DNA from: Methanomicrobium sp. W14
GTDB taxonomy: Archaea; Halobacteriota; Methanomicrobia; Methanomicrobiales; Methanomicrobiaceae
Reading direction: 5' to 3'
Assembly: GCF_017875315.1 (NCBI RefSeq)
Contig: NZ_JAGGMM010000002.1
Span: 186,001 to 250,000 of the forward strand
Length of the DNA: 64,000 bases
The position numbers were made by a program, and so were the translations under genes. Positions 23,899-32,140 of the stretch are shown one piece after another. Below the pieces are notes generated by a model. That model was not told the DNA's origin. It saw nothing but the letters and a program-made list of their open reading frames with translations, and made no database searches. The stretch's first letter is position 1; every line of letters begins with the position of its first letter.

Positions 23899-26109
23899 TT
23901 ATTTTATGTCCCTTATATCTGCCGGTACGTGCCACAGATTATCAGGGACTGTCATCTCAAATCTGGCGCATTTCCCGTGAATTCCTGTTTCACGTATCTT
24001 TATGCCGGTTATTTCAAGAATGTCCTTTACCAGAAACAGTCCGTACCCTGAATTTCCACCGAATCCTTTCTCAAAGATTTCCTCTTTTTTGTCCTCTTCT
24101 ATACCTATCCCGTTGTCTTCAACTGTTATAATCCCTGATTTGTCGTTTCCGGTTTTAAACGAGACGCTTATTTTTGTTGCGGATTTACCGTGACGTTTTG
24201 TGTTGTCAAAAAGGTTAAAAAATACTTTTTCAAGCATTTTGTCCGCAAATATCTCTACGTTTCCTGTCTCTATTGATATGACAGTATTTTCGTCCTTTGC
24301 AGATGCAGCAGCCCTTTTTGCAGCTGTTGCGACATTCTGCCAGACAGGTTTTGAAAGCCCCATCTCCTCGTAGTCTTTTGTAAAGTTTATCTGCTGCTGG
24401 ATGACTTCTGCCGGGCGTACAAGTTTTGGAATATATTTTGAAACTTTGGGATTTTCTCCGATGTCATCGTTCATGATTTCAATGTATCCCAGAAGTGCCG
24501 TAACCTGGTTTAAGATGTCGTGCCTTGTAACTGACGATAGTATGCTGAGTTTTTTATTCGCCTCCAAAAGCGCATTCCTGTACATTACGGTCTCGTCTAT
24601 ATCCGTAAAAGTTCCGACAATCCTTTCCGGGCTGTTTTCACTGTCTTTTTCAACGTTTCCGCGTGAGCGTATCCATTTCCACCCTTTGTCCTTTGTCATT
24701 ATCCTGTAATCCTGGATGAATTTACCCCCGGATTTTATGCAGTTTTTATAGCCTTCAATGAAGGCCTTCCTGTCGTCAGGGTGGATCATCTTTATCCAGG
24801 TGTTTGGGGTTATCACAATTTCACCAGTTCTGTAGCCAAGCATTTTAAGTCCTGCGGAATTTGTGTAGTACTCTTTTTTATCAAAATCCCAGTCCCATAG
24901 TCCGTCCTGGGTTGCGTAAAGGGCCATTGAAAGCCTTTCTTCGCTTAGTTTCAAAAGTTCCCCGGTTATTTTCAGTTTTCTGTTTAGAAAGACCAGTACA
25001 ACAAGTATGACAAAAAGCCCTATGCATGCAAAGATTATTATGGTGAATTCGGCTACGGAGATACTGATGAAATTTGGAGGTTTATTTATTACAGTGGAGT
25101 TTTCAGGTAGTTTTGAGAGATCGTAGCCGAAATTTTTGAGTATGTCATAATCGAACAGGGGCTGGCTGACGTTGTAATGTGTAATCGGGATTTTTGAAGG
25201 TTTAATGCCGTTTATTATCTTTATTGCCTTTTCGGCGGCAAAATATCCATGCACGTATGGGGAAGAGACAATCCCTCCTACCGAACCTGTTCCGACGAGG
25301 TTGTCAACCATAACATATACCGGTACGGAACTGGCCCCTGCTATTGCTTTTACAGCCTCTTTGTTTGTGAATACCTCGCCGTTTGCGTCCCTGTTGAATA
25401 CCGTGTATATTATTGCCGAGTCATCGGGCATATTTGAAACTTCATACAGAAGTTCACTCATCGGGATATCATATATATTGACGAATTCAACGCTGCCGTC
25501 GTAGTCCTTTGTTATATTTTTTATAACATTTCTGTAGGACTGTCCGGTCTCTGTGTCGTCTGTTATGAAATATATGCACTTTAGTTTGACAGGGTTTATC
25601 GCAATGGCATTGTTTATGTTTTCCTTTATAGGCAGGGTTTCAAGACAGCCTGTAATATCAGGGTATCTTTTGGTGAAATCCGGAGCAACTTCATTTACAC
25701 CGCAGAAGACAACAGGCGTATTATTGTTGAAAAGAGTTTCTCTGTTCACTGTGACAAAGTTCAGGGCGTTATCGTCAGAGGTAATTATGACGTCAAAGTT
25801 TTTGTTCCGGTATTTGTACATGTAGTAGTTGTAGAGATTTTTGTAATTCTCTTCAGAAGGATAGTTTTTCGTATCCATGTATTCAGTGTAAAGGTTCACA
25901 TTGCCATTTTGGGAAATGCAGTCCGACACTCCTCTTGACTCGTCATCGCTCCAGTCAAGGCCTTTGTGGTATGAATTGATATACAGTACGTTTTTTGTAT
26001 CCCCGGCATGCACCGGCTGAATGGCGGAAGATACTATAAACGATAAAAGCAGCAGAAGTATGATTTTATGCATTCTCTTTTTGTAGATTTCCGGATTGTT
26101 GTGGTGCAT
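23899..26109 (-). CDS. ABC-type-sensor PAS histidine kinase
   Basis: A signal peptide or anchor (residues 14-35) is followed by a 290-residue ABC-substrate-binding-like sensor facing outside (VLYINSYHKGLDWSDDESRG; FDVIITSDDNALNFV). A transmembrane helix lies at about 352-375. Then come a PAS domain (390-510, with DGLWDWDFDKKEYYTN and WIKMIHPDDR) and a kinase core with phospho-acceptor His530 in SVTRHDILNQVTALLGYIE. The ATPase part has NLFDNTKRHG and VEDNGIGIEEDKKEEIFEKG. This HDILNQ type is common in Methanomicrobiales. No response regulator is adjacent. It is convergent with the preceding two-component pair. Confidence 0.9.
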   Translation of the reverse strand: MHHNNPEIYKKRMHKIILLLLLSFIVSSAIQPVHAGDTKNVLYINSYHKGLDWSDDESRGVSDCISQNGNVNLYTEYMDTKNYPSEENYKNLYNYYMYKYRNKNFDVIITSDDNALNFVTVNRETLFNNNTPVVFCGVNEVAPDFTKRYPDITGCLETLPIKENINNAIAINPVKLKCIYFITDDTETGQSYRNVIKNITKDYDGSVEFVNIYDIPMSELLYEVSNMPDDSAIIYTVFNRDANGEVFTNKEAVKAIAGASSVPVYVMVDNLVGTGSVGGIVSSPYVHGYFAAEKAIKIINGIKPSKIPITHYNVSQPLFDYDILKNFGYDLSKLPENSTVINKPPNFISISVAEFTIIIFACIGLFVILVVLVFLNRKLKITGELLKLSEERLSMALYATQDGLWDWDFDKKEYYTNSAGLKMLGYRTGEIVITPNTWIKMIHPDDRKAFIEGYKNCIKSGGKFIQDYRIMTKDKGWKWIRSRGNVEKDSENSPERIVGTFTDIDETVMYRNALLEANKKLSILSSVTRHDILNQVTALLGYIEIMNDDIGENPKVSKYIPKLVRPAEVIQQQINFTKDYEEMGLSKPVWQNVATAAKRAAASAKDENTVISIETGNVEIFADKMLEKVFFNLFDNTKRHGKSATKISVSFKTGNDKSGIITVEDNGIGIEEDKKEEIFEKGFGGNSGYGLFLVKDILEITGIKIRETGIHGKCARFEMTVPDNLWHVPADIRDIK

Positions 26110-26515
26110 GGTGCAGAAGTCTCCAGTAATTGCGTTGAGTGATTGTATTGTTTAAATTATTCAATTTATATCCGTAATGAATTCCTTTGACGTGAAATTA
26201 TATATTTTTGATATATTCTATAAAATTAAAAAGGTTTTTCAATGAAATTTTTATTTCAATTTAGTAAAAAAAATGACTGTTCTCTGTACTTTGGGATAAT
26301 TCAGAAAAACCGGGAAAATATATCAGATTAAATTTGTATATCTCATGATTGAATCATAAAGAGTGTTTGAGGTTTTATTTTTCAATGGCCGGATAAATCT
26401 GTAAATTGCGTCAGCATCTCCGAAATCAATGTTACTAATGTCTGTTTTAAGTGCCAATGAATTTTCTGGACACAAAGACTTTATACTGGACGTGAATATC
26501 TTTTTGTAATTAAAA
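26110..26515. other. AT-rich non-coding stretch of about 400 bp
   Basis: It lies between the ABC-sensor kinase start and a 58-aa ORF. It contains several TATA-like sequences (ATTATATATTTTTGATATATTC near 26200-26221) and the palindrome TGAAATTTTTATTTCA. The minus-strand frame 26323-26652 overlaps the better-supported plus-strand ORF and is judged doubtful. Nothing else was recognised. Confidence 0.4.
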
Positions 26516-26692
26516 ATGGGGCATTTTAATCTGTGTATAAAAGACGGGCTTTTAAAACCTATGAGCCTGTCAGACGTTATGGAAAGGGAAGAGTGTGAAC
26601 TCTTCACGTCTTCGCACTCTGCGGATGAAGTCATTAGGTCCTGCGGAAACAATATGGTCTCCTTTATATCAGAGCGTGATGAGGCGGATTAA
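26516..26692 (+). CDS. Putative 58-residue acidic protein
   Basis: ATG at 26516 opens a frame reading MGHFNLCIKDGLLKPMSLSD and then VMEREECELFTSS, ending FISERDEAD. Third-position composition resembles neighbours. A TATA-like TTTATACT at 26480-26486 is about 30 bp before the start, compatible with a short-leader mRNA. The opposite strand has a longer frame (26323-26652), so the strand choice is not certain. No family is recognised. A perfect inverted repeat follows 8 bases after the stop. Confidence 0.4.
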   Translation: MGHFNLCIKDGLLKPMSLSDVMEREECELFTSSHSADEVIRSCGNNMVSFISERDEAD

Positions 26693-26700
26693 ACTTTAGG

Positions 26701-26750
26701 AAAGTGAAACAATGGGCCTTGAGACTTTAGGTTTTTAACCGTTTCACTTT
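26701..26750 (+). terminator. Long inverted repeat, possible terminator
   Basis: AAAGTGAAAC (26701-26710) and GTTTCACTTT (26741-26750) form a perfect 10-bp stem, with TATTTT following. The 30-base loop is larger than usual for a terminator. The left arm contains the GAAAGTGAA sequence seen at several other intergenic sites. Confidence 0.4.
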
Positions 26751-26964
26751 TATTTTGAGTCTCTGCCGGATTCGAATATATTTTTCGGGGTATTCAGTCC
26801 GGCCTTTTATTTTTAGTGCGATGAAACCGGTTTTAAATTCAGTCTGCTCTTTTTTTCTTTCGGGAAGACTCCCCGCTTTTATAAACCTGTATATGGTTTA
26901 TACTATATTCTGGGATAAAAAAATGATTTTGGTATCCGGCTGGCTTTTCCTGTCAAAAAAAGGT

Positions 26965-27534
26965 TTACTGGTTTAGGGATTTTAGTATAAACGCCACGTT
27001 GCTGCCGAATTTACGTACGGTATCTATTCCTTCTTTGTCTTCTGCAACAGCGCCTGTGTCGCCTCCGAATGCAATGTTCCAGTAGTCCGAGCCTGCGACA
27101 ATCATGTCGTTTATGAAATAGAACATCAGAAGCTCCTGGATTGTAGCTGTCTGTCCGCCTCTTCTCCCTACTGCTATCGGGCCTCCGACCATCTTTGACA
27201 AAAACCTTTCGCCTGCGTAGGAGACCATGGAAATTCTCTGTATAGCAGACATAATGTCCCCCCTTGCCGTCCCGAAGTATACCGGAGCTGCAACAATCAG
27301 GCCCTGTGCGTCTTTGATTTCATCTATTACATCGTTTAAACCGTCGTCTATTGCGCATTTGCCTGTTTTTTTGCAGCTCCCGCATGCTATGCAGGAAGTA
27401 AACGCTTTTCCGCGGAATGAAATAATCTCAGTGGTGAAGCCGGCGCTTTCGATTGCATCCGCACATTCGGTGCACAGGATTTTTGTATTTCCGTTTTCTC
27501 TGGGACTTGCGTTAAGAATAATTACATCTGCCAT
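26965..27534 (-). CDS. Iron-sulfur flavoprotein / NADPH-FMN reductase family
   Basis: A flavodoxin-fold protein of 189 residues. The phosphate-binding loop for FMN is LNASPRENGNTKIL. The compact cysteine motif CIACGSCKKTGKC (about residues 48-60) is that of archaeal iron-sulfur flavoproteins, which bind a [4Fe-4S] cluster. The second flavin segment is APVYFGTARGDIMSAIQRIS. Such proteins shuttle electrons from ferredoxin or deal with oxygen stress in methanogens. It lies 40 bases downstream of the DUF362 gene and is probably in the same transcript. Confidence 0.87.
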   Translation of the reverse strand: MADVIILNASPRENGNTKILCTECADAIESAGFTTEIISFRGKAFTSCIACGSCKKTGKCAIDDGLNDVIDEIKDAQGLIVAAPVYFGTARGDIMSAIQRISMVSYAGERFLSKMVGGPIAVGRRGGQTATIQELLMFYFINDMIVAGSDYWNIAFGGDTGAVAEDKEGIDTVRKFGSNVAFILKSLNQ

Positions 27535-27575
27535 TTTTTACGCACCCTTTTTTCTTTGTTATAAGAATAAATTAT

Positions 27576-28685
27576 TCAGATTTTTATAAGTTCGTACGAG
27601 GCAGTTCCAAGTCCTATCTCCTCTCCGTGGATAATCTGCCTGTCGGCGTCGGTATAGCTCCATGTCCCTTTGAATTTGTCTTCGCCCGGCAGGTGGTTGC
27701 ACTGAAGGTGCGTCCCTTCGTTTCCTTTCTGCATGTTTACAAGGTCACGGCATGCCGCATCGATTGCCACGGGGTCGTCTGAAGCAAGTATTCCTATATC
27801 TGGAACAATCGGGGCATCGCTCCATGGTGCGCAGTCGCACAGAGGTGTCACGTTTATCAGAAATGTGATGTATGCTGTTTTCTTATCCTTTCCTTTTACT
27901 GCCCCGAGAGCATATTCCGCAATTCTTTCGGTGAAAGGAACTATATCTTCGTCCCAGCAGAATGATATTGCCCCTTCGGGACACGAAGGTACGCACTGGC
28001 CGCAGGATGCGCATTTGTCCCCGTTTATGTAGGATTTTTTATCGATTATTTCGGGAGCTTCAAAACTGCATACTTTCCTGCATTTTCCGCATCCTGTGCA
28101 GAGGTCCAGGTTGACTTCCGGCTGAAGCACCCTGTGCTGGTCGCGTTTTCCTTCATATGTCGCACAACCCATCCCAAGGTTTTTTATCGCTCCGCCAAAT
28201 CCTGCGACGATATGGCCTTTGAAGTGTGAAACTACAATCATGCTGTCGGCTTCACATATTTCGGGCGCTATTTTGACTGTTTTGAAATGTTTTTTGTCAA
28301 TTGTGACTTCACAGTGGTTGTCGCATTTAAGGCCCCCGCCTATTACTATCGGTGCGTTTGTTACGGCATAGTCAAATCCGTGCTCTATTGCGGTTTTAAT
28401 ATGGTTTACGGAGTTGTGTCTTGACCCTGAGTAAAGTGTGTTTGTGTCTGTCAGAAACGGGTTTGCGCCGCATTCTTTGATATTGTTTATTATTCTTCGT
28501 ACAAAAACCGGATTTAAGTATGTATCGCAGCCCTCCTCACCGAAATGAACTTTTACGGCAGTAAGGTCACCTTCAGAAAGGGCTTTTCTGGTCTCAGCCT
28601 CGTTAAAAAGCCTGTCTATAAGTTCTATTGTATTTTCAAAAGGCCTTTTGTGCTGCAGGTCTGCAAAATAAACTTTCGATGCCAT
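27576..28685 (-). CDS. DUF362 protein with two ferredoxin-type [4Fe-4S] motifs
   Basis: The DUF362 scaffold is evident in TAVKVHFGEEGCDTYLNPVF, DTNTLYSGSRHNSVNH and VSHFKGHIVAGFGGAIKNLG. An inserted ferredoxin-like part has CTGCGKCRKVC and CASCGQCVPSCPEGAI, enough for two [4Fe-4S] clusters. C-terminal DDPVAIDAACRDLVN is also typical. The family is widespread in anaerobes but its reaction is not established. It is followed by the flavoprotein gene, which suggests they work in one electron-transfer route. Confidence 0.9.
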   Translation of the reverse strand: MASKVYFADLQHKRPFENTIELIDRLFNEAETRKALSEGDLTAVKVHFGEEGCDTYLNPVFVRRIINNIKECGANPFLTDTNTLYSGSRHNSVNHIKTAIEHGFDYAVTNAPIVIGGGLKCDNHCEVTIDKKHFKTVKIAPEICEADSMIVVSHFKGHIVAGFGGAIKNLGMGCATYEGKRDQHRVLQPEVNLDLCTGCGKCRKVCSFEAPEIIDKKSYINGDKCASCGQCVPSCPEGAISFCWDEDIVPFTERIAEYALGAVKGKDKKTAYITFLINVTPLCDCAPWSDAPIVPDIGILASDDPVAIDAACRDLVNMQKGNEGTHLQCNHLPGEDKFKGTWSYTDADRQIIHGEEIGLGTASYELIKI

Positions 28686-28847
28686 CAGTTACTATTTAAG
28701 TGCTGTTTCAGTTATATTTTTTGTACGGAAATTCTGTTGTAAACAGCTGTATCTGGCGTGTTTTTAAAAAATTTAGTAATATCATGGTTTTTTATATGCC
28801 TGAAATCTTAAAAAAGTATTACATTATCTTAATAATCTGTTGTTCTT

Positions 28848-29687
28848 TTATGTGACGACTACCTTGTTTACCGTTCTCCAGGCTGTCGCAAACATAGCTG
28901 CGGCGAATACTACAAGGTACGTAAACGATATCAGGATGTCCAGGGAGGAGTATGCAAAATGCATCCCTATCGCATTGAAATCATTTCCTATTGCAAAGTA
29001 CCTTATCCCGTTTATGAGGTGCGTGAGTGGGTTTAAGTCCGCTATATCCTGGACGACCGAGGGCATTCCGTCAAGGGGGTAAAGGGCGTTTGATGCAAAA
29101 AAAAGCGGCATGGTAAGAAGCGTGGTAACCCCCTGAAAACCCTCCGGTGAGTCCATCCTGAGTGCAATAGTGGCGGAAATACTCAAAAAGGAAACCGCAA
29201 AAAGCGAGATAAAAAGAAAAATCCCGGCGACTGATATTATTGTCTGAAGGACAGAGTACCCTGAAAAGAACTGAACTCCAAGTATCAGGCCGAAGACGAG
29301 AATTATCGATGACTGTATAAGAGATTTTGTAACTCCGGACATTGTTATTCCGGTTATAAGGTGCCTTCTCGGCATGGGGCTTGCAAGGATCTCCCTCAGG
29401 ATGCCCCAGTTTTTGTCGAATAGAAGTATGAACCCACCGAATATATTCGTGAAAAGTATTGTGACGGCTATTATTCCGGCGCACATGTAAGTAAGATAGC
29501 CGACTGACATAGCACCTGACACTTCCTGGGATGATGACAGAATTCTGTCGAAGTTTCCTGCCATTGATATTCCGAAGAATGCAAGCCAAAGTGCAGGCTG
29601 AAGAAGAGAGGAGAGAAGCTGCGTCTTGAAACGCAGGTATCTTGTCATATCCCTCTTGTAAATATTAAAAAATCCTAGGTCTGCCAT
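28848..29687 (-). CDS. ABC-2 type transporter permease (DrrB-like)
   Basis: A six-helix permease of 279 residues. Landmarks are the first extracytoplasmic-facing helix PALWLAFFGISMAGNF, NWGILREILASPMPRRHLITG (the conserved coupling-helix region of ABC-2 permeases), and the last part with TLLTMPLFFASNALYPLDGMP then LNPLTHLINGIRY, the ABC-2 signature. It pairs with the ATPase whose stop lies 15 bases upstream. Substrate is unknown; relatives export drugs, lipids or polysaccharide precursors. Confidence 0.92.
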   Translation of the reverse strand: MADLGFFNIYKRDMTRYLRFKTQLLSSLLQPALWLAFFGISMAGNFDRILSSSQEVSGAMSVGYLTYMCAGIIAVTILFTNIFGGFILLFDKNWGILREILASPMPRRHLITGITMSGVTKSLIQSSIILVFGLILGVQFFSGYSVLQTIISVAGIFLFISLFAVSFLSISATIALRMDSPEGFQGVTTLLTMPLFFASNALYPLDGMPSVVQDIADLNPLTHLINGIRYFAIGNDFNAIGMHFAYSSLDILISFTYLVVFAAAMFATAWRTVNKVVVT

Positions 29688-29702
29688 TCTTTCCTCTTTT
29701 TT

Positions 29703-30668
29703 TTATGTGCTGCTTTTTACCCCGTCTCTTAGTGCAGTGCCCGTGTAGTGCAGGAATACATCGTCCATAGAGGGTTTTTTCAGGTTTACCGATACGGTTT
29801 TGAGGCTGTTTTTTTCAAGAAGCTGCAATATTTCCGGAAGAATCCTTGCCCCGTCATATTCCGATGTAAGGACCAGCACCCCCTCTTTTTCAGAGACACT
29901 GCGCACTCCGTGATGGCTTTTTAGTATTTCCAGTGATTTTTTGTTTTCAGATGTTTCAAGGTATATTATGTCTTCTCCCAGGCTGTTTTTAAGTTCTCCG
30001 GGAGTCCCGGTAGCAATAATCCTGCCGTTATCTATTATCGAGATTCTGCCAGAAAGTTTATCGGCCTCGTCCATATAGTGGGTGGTCAGAAAAACCGTCG
30101 TGCCGTTTTTGTTTACGTCTCTAAGGTATTCCCATGTCTTCATTCTTGTCTGCGGGTCCAGTCCAATCGTCGGTTCGTCGAGGAACAGGACCTGCGGTCG
30201 CGTAAGAAGACCTCTTGCAATCTCAAGACGCCGTTTCATCCCCCCGGAAAGCTCTTTTATCAGGGAGTCTCTTTTATCGGAAAGTTCTACAAGTCTTAAA
30301 AGCTCTTCAATCCTTTTATTCATCAGGTCTTTTTGCACTGAATATAATCTTGCGTGAAATTCAAGCGTTTCGTAAACCGTCATGTCACGGTCAAGAGTAA
30401 TCTCCTGAAAAACTATCCCTATGGATTTTCTCACCAGTTCCGGTGAACTTTTAAGGTCGTAGCCTGCTATCCTGACCGTTCCCTCCTGGAGCTTTAAAAG
30501 AGTAATCAGGACATTTATTGCTGTACTTTTTCCTGCCCCGTTTGGTCCTAAAAATGAAAAAATCTCCCCTTTGTTTACATAAAACGAGATCCCTTTTACT
30601 GCCTCAAAATCCCCGTATTTATGCTTTAAATCTATTACATCAATTATTTTTTCCGGTTTATGCGCCAT
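29703..30668 (-). CDS. ABC transporter ATP-binding protein (DrrA-like)
   Basis: A complete ABC ATPase: Walker A GPNGAGKSTAIN, Q-loop GIVFQEITLDRDMTVYETL, signature LSGGMKRRLEIARGL, Walker B VLFLDEPTIGLDPQTR and H-loop FLTTHYMDEAD. The C-terminal 90-residue extension (to LKKPSMDDVFLHYTG) is the DrrA-type tail that positions it on a DrrB permease. It is the first gene of the exporter operon. Confidence 0.95.
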   Translation of the reverse strand: MAHKPEKIIDVIDLKHKYGDFEAVKGISFYVNKGEIFSFLGPNGAGKSTAINVLITLLKLQEGTVRIAGYDLKSSPELVRKSIGIVFQEITLDRDMTVYETLEFHARLYSVQKDLMNKRIEELLRLVELSDKRDSLIKELSGGMKRRLEIARGLLTRPQVLFLDEPTIGLDPQTRMKTWEYLRDVNKNGTTVFLTTHYMDEADKLSGRISIIDNGRIIATGTPGELKNSLGEDIIYLETSENKKSLEILKSHHGVRSVSEKEGVLVLTSEYDGARILPEILQLLEKNSLKTVSVNLKKPSMDDVFLHYTGTALRDGVKSST

Positions 30669-30730
30669 TTCGTTACTTGTCCCCGGTTTCTTTGAATTTT
30701 ACCTGCATGTTTTCTAAAAATTTCATTCTA

Positions 30731-30742
30731 TGGTATAAATTA
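30731..30742 (+). promoter_or_regulatory. TATA-like box before a 33-aa ORF
   Basis: TGGTATAAATTA lies about 50 bp before an eight-G tract that could act as ribosome-binding site for the small ORF at 30800. The role is provisional. Confidence 0.25.
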
Positions 30743-30799
30743 TTATTCAAAGAAAATATTCAAAATATAAAGGTGGCATACAGGAGGGGGGGGTGGATT

Positions 30800-30901
30800 T
30801 TGGGAGATGAAAAAAGATTGGATATATTTTTTGCTGAACTATTACCATATCAAAAAATAAAAAAAAACTATAGTTTTCGTTTTTTGCACATTTATGCCTG
30901 A
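30800..30901 (+). CDS. Putative 33-residue peptide
   Basis: A TTG-initiated frame reads LGDEKRLDIFFAELLPYQKI then KKNYSFRFLHIYA. AGGAGGGGGGGGTGG (30782-30796) could act as ribosome-binding site. The ORF is short and its start is weak. The amphipathic composition is protein-like. It is convergent with the 63-aa gene just beyond. Confidence 0.22.
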   Translation: MGDEKRLDIFFAELLPYQKIKKNYSFRFLHIYA

Positions 30902-30904
30902 AAT

Positions 30905-31096
30905 CTAAAGAAGGTCGTCATCTTTTTCGTCAGCGAAAAATCCCATGGATATTGCGTCAATCTCATCCTCTTCACTGCACCTGACCATTATTATTACTGA
31001 GCCGTCCTTCAGAATGTCCCCGGGTTCAAGGCAGTAGTCGTCGGGAATTTCTATCTCCTCCTCTTTTCCGTCGGATCTCCGAACAATAACCAGCAA
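30905..31096 (-). CDS. Small acidic hypothetical protein (63 aa)
   Basis: The protein is a short beta-rich domain (LVIVRRSDGKEEEIEIPDD, YCLEPGDILKDGSVIIMVRC) followed by an acidic tail ending DEKDDDLL. I do not recognise a named family. The first part resembles small barrel domains, but that is an impression. The start is TTG at 31096. It lies upstream of, and divergent from, crcB. Confidence 0.55.
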   Translation of the reverse strand: MLVIVRRSDGKEEEIEIPDDYCLEPGDILKDGSVIIMVRCSEEDEIDAISMGFFADEKDDDLL

Positions 31097-31235
31097 AACA
31101 AAACACTCTCAAAACGATATAGGATTTCAGGAAAATATAACATTTTCCTATGGGAACCTTTCCCGGGGAATATTATTATGTGCCTGCAGCTAGAAACTAA
31201 AACCTGCCAAAAAAACAGTTTACGGAATTTAAACT

Positions 31236-31622
31236 ATGAATGCTTTACTGCTTGTAGGAGTAGGGGGGTTTGTAGGCGCCATAGGGCGTTATCTGATCTC
31301 GGGCTGGATTCAGGACGGTTACTCGTCGTTCCCGCTGGGAACTATGGGGGTAAATGTTATTGGAAGCTTTCTTCTGGGTTTTGTTATGTATATGACCGAG
31401 TACACCGGAGTCTTCAGTGATGAAACAAGAATTTTCCTGACAATCGGCCTTATAGGGGCATTTACGACAATGTCGACGTTCAGTTATGAGTCCTTCAGGA
31501 TGCTGGAGGACAGCAATGCACTGAATTTCTTTTTGAACGTCGGAGGAACGCTCTTTTTGACTCTTATGGCAGTATGGGCCGGAAGAATTATTGCAAAGAT
31601 TGCAGGAGGTCTTATCTTATGA
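31236..31622 (+). CDS. crcB: Fluoride ion channel CrcB/Fluc
   Basis: A four-helix protein of 128 residues that as a dual-topology dimer exports fluoride. The family blocks are GGFVGAIGRYLISG, PLGTMGVNVIGSFLLGF with the central Asn, and GLIGAFTTMSTFSYES with the conserved TTxSTFS and Phe box. It overlaps the DUF190 gene as ATGA. I looked for the fluoride riboswitch in the 140 bp upstream and did not find it. Confidence 0.95.
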   Translation: MNALLLVGVGGFVGAIGRYLISGWIQDGYSSFPLGTMGVNVIGSFLLGFVMYMTEYTGVFSDETRIFLTIGLIGAFTTMSTFSYESFRMLEDSNALNFFLNVGGTLFLTLMAVWAGRIIAKIAGGLIL

Positions 31623-31972
31623 TGCTTAAGAAAGGTTCAAAAGCGGTTCTTCTGAAGATATATATCGGAGAATCCGACAGGTACAGGGGAAAACCGTTAT
31701 TTCAGTATCTGATTGATTTTTTCAGTGAAAAAGGTCTTTACGGCGCAACGGCGACACGGGGAATAACGGGTTTTGGTGCAACAAGCCGTATTCATACATC
31801 TTCGATTATCAGGCTTTCTTCTGACCTTCCTGTAGTAATTGAAGTTGTAGACTCTGAAGAAAAAATAAATGAGATAAAACCATTTCTTGAGGAAATTATC
31901 GGCGGAGGACTCGTCATTCAGCAGGAAGCTGAAGTATGCTATTACAGGTCAAAAGAGGACTCAAAAAAATAA
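31619..31972 (+). CDS. DUF190 family protein
   Basis: A small PII-like fold protein found next to crcB in many genomes. Its blocks are LKIYIGESDRYRGKPLFQYL, GLYGATATRGITGFG and SSDLPVVIEVVDSEEKIN. It probably regulates or accompanies the fluoride channel; the mechanism is not established. ATG at 31619 overlaps the crcB stop; ATG at 31622 is the alternative. Confidence 0.92.
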   Translation: MMLKKGSKAVLLKIYIGESDRYRGKPLFQYLIDFFSEKGLYGATATRGITGFGATSRIHTSSIIRLSSDLPVVIEVVDSEEKINEIKPFLEEIIGGGLVIQQEAEVCYYRSKEDSKK

Positions 31973-32140
31973 AAAACAACCAAATCGTATTTTTTATTTT
32001 GCTGTTTTGATATTATTTGTTTAATCTGTGCATGTAGTGAAATAACCATATAGTTATATACATGCCAATTAGATATGGGCATAAAAAATGCCCAAAGGAT
32101 TATCCGGGCAGAATTTAATGTTTTTTCAGGGGGATTTTTT

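Noticed and set aside
26323-26652. Minus-strand 109-residue frame
   Set aside because: It overlaps the plus-strand 58-aa ORF, which has better promoter placement; neither has homology that I recognise, so only the plus ORF is listed, with low confidence.
31097-31235. Fluoride riboswitch before crcB
   Set aside because: The conserved core of the crcB RNA was not found by eye, although the gene context invites it.
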